This document shows positions 58,014-64,000 of a stretch of DNA of 64,000 nucleotides, piece after piece. The stretch's first letter is position 1. Every line of letters starts with the position of its first letter. The notes under the pieces were generated by a model that worked only from the letters and a program-made list of their open reading frames with translations, searched no databases and had not been told where the DNA came from. The stretch is from contig NZ_JACRMG010000007.1 of the NCBI RefSeq assembly GCF_016219575.1, forward strand, positions 1-64,000. The letters run 5' to 3'. The DNA is from Bradyrhizobium sp. GTDB lineage: Bacteria > Pseudomonadota > Alphaproteobacteria > Rhizobiales > Xanthobacteraceae. The position numbers were made by a program, and so were the translations under genes.

Positions 58014-59546
58014 ATGGGCACCGAGACCGAGATCAAGTTTGAAGTCTCCCCCGGCGACCTGCAGAAACTGGCGGCCTCGCGCAGCCTGCGGCCCAGCGAC
58101 GGCCAGCTTGTCGAGCATCGGCATCTCGTCTCGACCTATTTCGATACGTCCGACCACACGCTCAGGCGCAACGGCATCTCGCTGCGTATCAGGCGGGCCG
58201 GCAAGAAACGCATTCAGACCATCAAAACATCCGCCAATGGCGTCGCCGTCGAACGTAACGAATGGGAGAAACGCATCGACGGCGACGAGCCGGACTTGCG
58301 CGCGGCGCGCGGCACGCCGCTGCAGCGACTTTTGTCCAAGCGGTCGAAACGCGACCTCGATGCGGTGTTCTCGACCCACGTCCATCGCACGCTGGTGCCG
58401 CTGCGTCCGGGCAACAGCCGGGTCGAGCTCGCCCTCGATGAAGGGCACATCCGCGCGGGGCTCTATTCCAGCCCCCTTGCGGAGGTCGAACTCGAGCTGA
58501 AGAGCGGCTCGATCGGCGATCTCTTCAAGACAGCCCGCATGGTGGCGAAGCTCGTTCCCGCGAGGCTTGCGTTGAAAGCCAAATCGCAGCAAGGCTACGA
58601 CCTGATCACCGACCAGGCGACGGCATCGGTCTCGGCGGCCAGGATCGTGCTGCCCGCCAAGCCTACGCTCGCGACCGCCTTTCAGGCGATCGGCCGATCC
58701 ACCCTGCATCACGTCGCCGCCAACGAGCCGGCCGTCCTGGCCGGCCTGCCCGAAGGCGTGCACCAGATGCGGGTCGGGGTGCGCCGCTTGCGTGCCGCGC
58801 TCTGGGTCTTCTCCGATCTGCTTCGCTGCAAGCAGACCGAATCGATCAGGAGTGACCTCAAATGGCTCTCCGGCAAGCTCGGGCAGGTGCGCGATCTCGA
58901 CGTTTTCCTGACGACACGCGTCAAGCGCCTGGAAGCCGCCGACCCGCCGATCGCGGGACTTGGCGACCTCGTCGCCGAACTGGAGTACAGGCGTGCAGTC
59001 GCCGCAGAAGCGGCGAAGACCGCCATCGCCAGTGCGCGCTACCGCATGCTGATCCTGAATGCGCTGGAATGGATAGAGGACGGCGCCTGGCTGAGACTGC
59101 GCCCCGCACTCCGCGAACAGCGCATCAAGCCTTTTGCCGCGAAACTGTTCACCCGCCGGGTTGCAAAGGCCAGGAAGCGCGCGAAAGACATCGGCAAGCT
59201 CAGCGTCCATGATCGGCACAAGTTGCGTATCGCGATGAAGAAGCTGCGCTACAGCATCTACTTCTTCGAGAGCCTGTTCGACGGTCACGCCAGCAGGAAA
59301 GCGCTCGCCAGGTACAAGGACTGCCTCGGCAGCCTGCAGGACAATCTCGGTGCCCTCAACGACATTGCAGTGCACCAGAGGATGGTGACCCGGTTCAGGA
59401 ACGACATCGAGAGCCGGAAATCCGAGCCGGTGGCCTTCGCTGCCGGGGCCGTGGTCGGCACCGAGCGCAGTGAAACCGAAAAGCTGCTCGCCGCCGCCGA
59501 AGCGGCCGCTCGCAGGCTGCAGCGCGCCGGGGAATTCTGGAGCTAG
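58014..59546 (+). CDS. CYTH-CHAD domain protein (polyphosphate-related)
   Basis: The 510-residue protein starts with the CYTH motif ETEIKFE (ExExK), followed by STYFDTSDHTLRRNGISLRIRRAG and EWEKRIDGDEPD. The C-terminal half is a CHAD domain with conserved histidines (GVHQMRVGVRRLRAALWVF, VHDRHKLRIAMKKLRYSIYFFESLF). Proteins of this build hydrolyse triphosphate compounds and bind polyphosphate granules. The ATG at 58014 is used; the ten residues before it are not conserved. It lies 26 bp downstream of the TAXI protein gene. Confidence 0.92.
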   Translation: MGTETEIKFEVSPGDLQKLAASRSLRPSDGQLVEHRHLVSTYFDTSDHTLRRNGISLRIRRAGKKRIQTIKTSANGVAVERNEWEKRIDGDEPDLRAARGTPLQRLLSKRSKRDLDAVFSTHVHRTLVPLRPGNSRVELALDEGHIRAGLYSSPLAEVELELKSGSIGDLFKTARMVAKLVPARLALKAKSQQGYDLITDQATASVSAARIVLPAKPTLATAFQAIGRSTLHHVAANEPAVLAGLPEGVHQMRVGVRRLRAALWVFSDLLRCKQTESIRSDLKWLSGKLGQVRDLDVFLTTRVKRLEAADPPIAGLGDLVAELEYRRAVAAEAAKTAIASARYRMLILNALEWIEDGAWLRLRPALREQRIKPFAAKLFTRRVAKARKRAKDIGKLSVHDRHKLRIAMKKLRYSIYFFESLFDGHASRKALARYKDCLGSLQDNLGALNDIAVHQRMVTRFRNDIESRKSEPVAFAAGAVVGTERSETEKLLAAAEAAARRLQRAGEFWS

Positions 59547-59604
59547 CCATCCGGCTGTAAAATGCCTGCGATTGCGCTAGTCTTCCCGCCTCGGAGGACA
59601 CACG

Positions 59605-60756
59605 ATGAGCGAAGCACCCGGCGTCCGGACCTCAACGGATTATCCAATCCCCGCACAAATGAAGGCCTGGGTGCTTGGTGGACCGGATGAGCTTTTCCTT
59701 CGCGACAAGCCGGTGCCCATGCCGGGACGTGCGGAGGTGCTGGTCCGCATCGACGCCGTGGCGATCTGCGCGACCGACCTCGAAATCATCCACTCCGGCT
59801 CGCCCGCCAGCATTCAGGGCGGCCTGCCCTTCAACAAGAACTTTACGCCGGGCCATGAGTATATGGGCACGGTGGTCGCGCTCGGGCCCGACGTCGACGA
59901 ATACCGGATCGGCGAGCGCATCAGCGTGGAGATCCATGCCGGTTGCGGTCAGTGCAAGCGCTGCCGTCAGGGCATGTACACGTCATGCCTGAACTACGGC
60001 AAGCCCGAAAAGGGTCACCGCGCCAATGGTTTCACCACCGATGGCGGCTTTGCCGAATACGCGGTCAACCACATCAATACACTGGCGCGAGTACCCGACA
60101 CCATGAGCGATGCCGAGGCGACGCTCGTCGTCACGGCCGGCACCTCCATGTACGGCCTGACTGAACTGGGCGGGCTGGTCGCCGGCGAAAGCGTCGTCGT
60201 GATCGGCCCGGGCCCGATCGGATTGCTGGCCGTTGCCGTCGCGAAGGCGATCGGCGCAAGTCCGGTGATTCTGACGGGAACACGCAACAAGCGCCTTGCC
60301 ATCGGCAAGGAATTGGGCGCGGACCGGACCATCAACATCAACGACGAAGATGCCGTGGCGGTTGTCAGGGAACTCACCGGCGGCATCGGCGCCGACTATG
60401 TCGTCGAATGCGCAGGTACTGAGCCCACCATCGATCAGGCCATCCGCATGACCAACCGTGGCGGCAAGATTTGCCTCGCCGCTTTCCCGCACGAGCGCGT
60501 CACGCTCGACATCGCGCAGCTCGCGAAGAACAACATCTATCTGTACGGCATTCGCGGCGAAGGCCGCAGCGCCACCCGCCGCGCCATGGCGCTGATGGCG
60601 GAAAAGCGCTTCGATGCGACCAGGATCCACACCCACACGTTCCCGCTCGCCGACCTGCCGACCGCGCTGCGCTATGCGCGCGAGCGGATCGATGACGCCA
60701 TCAAGGTGGTCGTCACCGTCAGGCAGGCCGCCGCGGTCGCAAGCGCGGCGGAATAG
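59605..60756 (+). CDS. Zinc-dependent alcohol dehydrogenase family protein
   Basis: The 383-residue MDR protein has the catalytic zinc Cys in AICATDLEIIHSG, GHEYMGTVVALG, the structural-zinc loop CGQCKRCRQGMYTSC, the Rossmann motif VVIGPGPIGLLAVAVAKAIGA and DYVVECAGTEPTID. It resembles sorbitol/threonine-type dehydrogenases oxidising a polyol or hydroxy acid with NAD(P). The cofactor loop continues with TGTRNKRLAIGKELGADR. It converges with the enoyl-CoA hydratase gene after 7 bp. Confidence 0.93.
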   Translation: MSEAPGVRTSTDYPIPAQMKAWVLGGPDELFLRDKPVPMPGRAEVLVRIDAVAICATDLEIIHSGSPASIQGGLPFNKNFTPGHEYMGTVVALGPDVDEYRIGERISVEIHAGCGQCKRCRQGMYTSCLNYGKPEKGHRANGFTTDGGFAEYAVNHINTLARVPDTMSDAEATLVVTAGTSMYGLTELGGLVAGESVVVIGPGPIGLLAVAVAKAIGASPVILTGTRNKRLAIGKELGADRTININDEDAVAVVRELTGGIGADYVVECAGTEPTIDQAIRMTNRGGKICLAAFPHERVTLDIAQLAKNNIYLYGIRGEGRSATRRAMALMAEKRFDATRIHTHTFPLADLPTALRYARERIDDAIKVVVTVRQAAAVASAAE

Positions 60757-60763
60757 CCGGACC

Positions 60764-61579
60764 TTAGCGGCCCTCGAATTTCGGCTCGCGCTTTTCCATG
60801 AAGGCCTTGATGCCTTCCTGCATGTCCGCCGTCTTGAACAGCGGCAGCAATTGCAGATAGACGTGGTGAACGTGGTCCGGAAACGTTTCGTTCAGGCCCA
60901 TCCGCATCATGCGCTTGGCCGCTTGCACGGCAAGCGGCGCGTTGGCTGCGATTTCCTGCGCGATCTCGCGGGCCCGGCCCATCAGATTGGCATCGGGGAC
61001 CACTTCGTTGGCGAGGCCCCACTCCAGGCATTCCCGCGCCGAGAGAGTACGGCCGGTGAAGATCAGTTCCGACGCCTTGGCCCAACCGATCATGCGCGGC
61101 AGAAACCAGGTGCCGCCCGACTCCGGCACCACGCCGCGTTTGACGAAGGCGGCCGCGAGCTTCGCCGATTCCGCCATGATGCGGATGTCGCAGCCGAGTG
61201 CGGTATCCATGCCGTAACCGGCCGCGCCGCCGTTGACGGCGCAGATCGTCGGCTTGTCCATCGCCTGCATCACCGTCGGCGGCGTGTTGCGCAAATCGAG
61301 GGAAGTCGAGGACGATGCCGAACTCAGGCCGTCACCGCTGCGCTCTCTCCGCAAATCGAGACCTGCGCAGAAAGCCCGTCCGTTGCCGGTGAGGATCACG
61401 CAACGGACATTGCGATCCTCGTTGGCCCTCACCAGCAGCTTCGTGAGGTCGTTGAGCATCGGTCCGGAAATCGTGTTCATCCGTTCCGGCGCGTTCAGCG
61501 TGATGACGGCGATGTGCCCGTCCACGTCATACAGGACTTCGTTCGATTCCGTCTCGATGGCGCGCTTGGCCTGGTCCAT
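60764..61579 (-). CDS. Enoyl-CoA hydratase/isomerase family protein
   Basis: The 271-residue protein has VDGHIAVITLNAPERMNTIS, the oxyanion loops GRAFCAGLDLRRE and AVNGGAAGYGMDTALGCDIRIMA, and a candidate catalytic Glu in RGVVPESGGTWFLPRMIGWAKASELIFTGRTLSA. It ends in MQEGIKAFMEKREPKFEGR. The ATG at 61579 is preferred over the upstream frame to 61642. It is 59 bp from the livF gene on the same strand and may be the last gene of the livMGF unit. Confidence 0.9.
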   Translation of the reverse strand: MDQAKRAIETESNEVLYDVDGHIAVITLNAPERMNTISGPMLNDLTKLLVRANEDRNVRCVILTGNGRAFCAGLDLRRERSGDGLSSASSSTSLDLRNTPPTVMQAMDKPTICAVNGGAAGYGMDTALGCDIRIMAESAKLAAAFVKRGVVPESGGTWFLPRMIGWAKASELIFTGRTLSARECLEWGLANEVVPDANLMGRAREIAQEIAANAPLAVQAAKRMMRMGLNETFPDHVHHVYLQLLPLFKTADMQEGIKAFMEKREPKFEGR

Positions 61580-61638
61580 GGCGATTGCCCTTCCCAATAA
61601 CTCGTCACATGGAGCAGTAACGCGACCTGGCGGCGTTG

Positions 61639-62376
61639 TCACGCAACTCCGCCGAGATAGAGCCGCTTGACGATATCGTTGCCCTTCAGCTCGTCGACCG
61701 AACCTGCGGCCACGACGATCTCGCCGTGAACGATGATGTATCCGCGGCTGGCGATCCTGATCGCCTGATTGAAGTTCTGTTCCGCCATGAGCACGGTCAG
61801 GCCGAGATTCCTGTTGAGCTCGCCGATCTTGGCAATGGTTTGCGAGACCAGAAGCGGTGAAAGGCCGACCGAAGGTTCATCGACCAGCAAGAGACGCGGC
61901 GACGACATCAGCGCGCGCGCAACCGCAAGCATTTGCTGCTGTCCGCCCGACATGGTGCCGGCCAGCTGGCTCTGCCGCTCCTTGAGCGCTGGAAACGTCT
62001 CGAATGCAAGCGACAGATTGCGGTCGATATTGCGCCTCGCCGCCTTGCGGAAGGCCCCGAGCATCAGGTTCTCCAGCACCGTCAACCTCGGAAACAGCCG
62101 CCGCCCTTCGGGGACCATCGCCACACCGAGGTCGACGATGTCTTCGGCCGACATGCTGGAAAGATCGTGCGCCACCCCGTCGATCGTCAGGGCGATACTT
62201 CCGCGCTCCGGCCGGACCAGACCCGCGATGCATTTCATCAGGGTGCTCTTGCCGTTGCCGTTGGTGCCCAGCAAGGCGACGGTCTCGCCGGCCTCGACAT
62301 GGAGCGAGACGCCGCGCAGCGCCTTCACGGCGCCGTAGCCGGCATCGAGGCCGTTGATGGCGAGGCTAAGTGCCAA
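61639..62376 (-). CDS. livF: Branched-chain amino-acid type ABC transporter ATPase LivF
   Basis: The 245-residue ATPase has GTNGNGKSTLMKCIAGLV, signature TMSGGQQQMLAVARAL, Walker B LLLVDEPSVGLSP and the LivF extension VAMVPEGRRLFPRLTVLENL. It overlaps the livG stop by 11 bases. It is one of two ATPases of a high-affinity uptake system for branched-chain amino acids or other compounds such as aromatic acids or amides. Confidence 0.94.
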   Translation of the reverse strand: MALSLAINGLDAGYGAVKALRGVSLHVEAGETVALLGTNGNGKSTLMKCIAGLVRPERGSIALTIDGVAHDLSSMSAEDIVDLGVAMVPEGRRLFPRLTVLENLMLGAFRKAARRNIDRNLSLAFETFPALKERQSQLAGTMSGGQQQMLAVARALMSSPRLLLVDEPSVGLSPLLVSQTIAKIGELNRNLGLTVLMAEQNFNQAIRIASRGYIIVHGEIVVAAGSVDELKGNDIVKRLYLGGVA

Positions 62377-63103
62377 GATAGGCCTCCTGCACGCGCTGAT
62401 TGGCCATCACTTCGGACGGTGTGCCGATCGCGATAATCCTGCCGGCGTCGAGACACATCACGCGGTCCGAGAAACGCATCACCGCCTGCATGATGTGCTC
62501 GATCATGATGATGGTGATGTCGTGGCTCGCCAGGCTCATCAGGAGATCGAGCACCTCGTCGACTTCCGAACTGGAAAGGCCGGCCATGGCCTCGTCGGAG
62601 ATCAGGAGCTTCGGATGCGTGGCCATCGCCCGCGCGAGCTCCATCTTGCGCAACTCCACCTGGCTGAGCTGCGTGGCCGAGACATTGGCCTTCGACGCCA
62701 GTCCCATCTGCGTCAGGATCGACATCATGGTGTCGCGCCGCTTCGCCACCGAAACATGCTCGTGCGCGGCGAAGTCGAGTGCGACCATGAGGTTTTCGGC
62801 AACCGTCATGCTCCGGAACGGGCGCGGGATCTGGAAGCTGCGTGCGATGCCGCGGCGCGTGCGCAGATGCGGCTGCAGCGCCGTAATGTCCTCGTCGCGG
62901 AACAGGACCGTGCCGGGCTCCGTCCGGAACGCGCCGGAAATGCAATTGATCAGCGTGGTCTTCCCGGAACCGTTGGGCCCGATCAGGCCGAAACGCTCGC
63001 CCGGCGGAATTTCGACGCTGACATTGTCGAGCGCGATGAAGCCGCCAAAGCGCTTGGTGAGCGAAGCGATCCGCAGCAGGGGTGCAGGGGTTTCGGAGCT
63101 CAT
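62366..63103 (-). CDS. livG: Branched-chain type ABC transporter ATPase LivG, altered signature
   Basis: The 245-residue ATPase shows Walker A GPNGSGKTTLINCISG, RRGIARSFQIPRPFRSMTVAENLMVALDF, and Walker B LLISDEAMAGLSS. The ABC signature reads ATQLSQVELRKMELARAM, so the LSGGQ glycines are missing. It lies between livM and livF in the normal liv order and overlaps the livM stop by four bases. Confidence 0.92.
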   Translation of the reverse strand: MSSETPAPLLRIASLTKRFGGFIALDNVSVEIPPGERFGLIGPNGSGKTTLINCISGAFRTEPGTVLFRDEDITALQPHLRTRRGIARSFQIPRPFRSMTVAENLMVALDFAAHEHVSVAKRRDTMMSILTQMGLASKANVSATQLSQVELRKMELARAMATHPKLLISDEAMAGLSSSEVDEVLDLLMSLASHDITIIMIEHIMQAVMRFSDRVMCLDAGRIIAIGTPSEVMANQRVQEAYLGT

Positions 63104-63999
63104 GATTCCCTACCCTCGTTACGATTGCGGAAAATCCTCCGGATCAACCCGATGATGCCCTCCGGCGCACCGACCACGAACAACACCAGCATCACGCCGA
63201 GCACCAGCACATTCACTTCCGACGAGATGGTCACCGTCAGCAATTGCTGCGTCGTGCCCAGCAGTATCGCTCCGATGATCGGGCCGGACCAATGCGCGGT
63301 GCCGCCGATCAGCGACATCGCCAGCGTCGAGACCGAGTAGTTGAGATTGAACGCCGACTCCGGGTTCGCAAACTGCAGGTACATCGCGGAGGGCGCTCCG
63401 ACGGCACACAACAGCGCGCCCGAGATGACGCACGCAAGGAGCTTCAGCCGCAGCGTCGGCACCCCCGAGCATTCGGCCGCGAGCTCGTCGTCCTTGAGCG
63501 CCTGCAGGCCGCGGCCGATCCATGAATTCTGGATATAGCGCGAGATCGCGACCGCCAGCACGACCAGCACCGCTTGGACGAAGAACAGCATCTGCACATA
63601 GTTGTCGAACAGCGCACTTACCGGCGGCCGCTGGATCTGGATCCCGGCGGCGCCGCCGACATAGCGCCAGTTCGTGACCGCCGTCTCGATGATGATGGTC
63701 AGCGCAATAGTGGCGATCGAGAAGAAGATGCCCTGCATGCGCAGGGTAAGCAGACCCAGGGCGAACCCCATCAGCGCACCGATGGCGGCTGCCGTCAGTA
63801 TCTGGACCGGAAGCGGCGCGCCAAATGCCTTGACCAGGAACACGGAACTGTAAACGCCCACGCCGAAGAACGCGCTGGTGCCGAAATTCACATAACCGGC
63901 ATAGCCGCCCAAGATGCTCCATGCCACCGCAAGCGCGATGAACTGCAGTATCACATAGCCGGCAAAGAACGGATACTGGTTGCTCACGACTTTCGTCAT
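63100..63999 (-). CDS. livM: Branched-chain type ABC transporter permease LivM
   Basis: The 299-residue frame has about eight membrane helices (VILQFIALAVAWSILGGYAGY, ILTAAAIGALMGFALGLLTL, IFFSIATIALTIIIETAV and others) and the liv permease loop GLQALKDDELAAECSGVPTLRLKL. The ATG at 63999 is one base from the window end, and LivM proteins often carry 20-40 more residues before this first helix, so the true start may lie outside. livH and the binding protein would lie further upstream. Confidence 0.9.
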   Translation of the reverse strand: MTKVVSNQYPFFAGYVILQFIALAVAWSILGGYAGYVNFGTSAFFGVGVYSSVFLVKAFGAPLPVQILTAAAIGALMGFALGLLTLRMQGIFFSIATIALTIIIETAVTNWRYVGGAAGIQIQRPPVSALFDNYVQMLFFVQAVLVVLAVAISRYIQNSWIGRGLQALKDDELAAECSGVPTLRLKLLACVISGALLCAVGAPSAMYLQFANPESAFNLNYSVSTLAMSLIGGTAHWSGPIIGAILLGTTQQLLTVTISSEVNVLVLGVMLVLFVVGAPEGIIGLIRRIFRNRNEGRES

Positions 64000-64000
64000 C

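Noticed and set aside
1..64000. CRISPR array, IS element, tRNA or rRNA
   Set aside because: No regularly spaced short repeats, no transposase with terminal inverted repeats, and no cloverleaf or rRNA-like sequence was noticed. A dedicated scan could still find a tRNA missed by eye.

Overview
The window is high-GC alphaproteobacterial chromosome, most likely Bradyrhizobium or a close relative in the Nitrobacteraceae. This is inferred from three things: the mix of tctABC-type, CaiB/BaiF and NitT/TauT-type catabolic clusters, the GcrA and phasin genes, and palindromic and interspersed intergenic repeats of a kind I associate with that genus. No rRNA, tRNA, CRISPR array, intact IS element or complete prophage was seen. 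About 66 protein genes are supported. Two short patches (about 36.5-38.0 kb and 47.1-49.9 kb) look phage-derived.

Layout. 1-2.4 kb: 3'-truncated serralysin-like M10 protease with tandem Trp-rich modules, then a small exported protein. 2.5-4.4 kb: CoA-transferase pair. 4.4-5.0 kb: repeats. 5.0-10.8 kb: tctA-tctB, mtnA-mtnP, a divergent class II aldolase and a TctC-type binding protein; together these suggest the methylthioadenosine DHAP shunt next to a tripartite carboxylate transporter. 11-16.6 kb: enoyl-CoA hydratase, serine/alanine-glyoxylate aminotransferase, fused FAD/Fe-S oxidoreductase and GlcG-like protein (a glyoxylate/2-hydroxyacid group). 16.6-22.1 kb: molybdopterin oxidoreductase, an SDR without the usual catalytic Ser/Tyr, MmgE/PrpD protein and a Tat-exported binding protein. 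22.2-26.7 kb: TctC-type protein, two-subunit molybdenum hydroxylase, outer-membrane barrel. 26.7-34.9 kb: AMP-ligase homologue with Arg in place of the catalytic Lys, a cytoplasmic ModA-like protein, a NitT/TauT-type ABC operon with its GntR regulator, and divergent fumarylacetoacetase-family and cyclase-family genes.

34.9-38.6 kb: a Crp/Fnr regulator, a small membrane protein preceded by an exact CRP-type operator, then phage remnants (GNAT protein, a terminase fused to a foreign tail, a small-terminase-like gene). 38.2-39.9 kb holds three copies of a compact promoter-like/terminator module, a candidate multicopy sRNA or repeat family. 38.6-47.1 kb: outer-membrane protein, phasin, L-lactate-type oxidase, CoA transferase, exported protein and a second-type BamA.

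47.1-49.9 kb is the most interesting part. An S24 (LexA/CI-type) repressor gene lies divergent to a gcrA-family gene and a sigma-like HTH gene. Three promoter-like sequences there carry the same short palindrome ATTC-S-GAAT or a near copy between or beside their -35 and -10 boxes, so one SOS-cleavable repressor may control itself, the gcrA paralogue operon and the downstream small genes. 50-51.3 kb: CMD-family and SDR genes. 51.3-56.5 kb: phosphatidylserine decarboxylase, a GSAM-like aminotransferase, a membrane protein, a PE-methyltransferase-like enzyme and a glycosyltransferase, suggesting a membrane-lipid locus. 56.6-64 kb: TAXI-type protein, CYTH-CHAD protein, zinc alcohol dehydrogenase, enoyl-CoA hydratase and livF-livG-livM, the last reaching the window edge.
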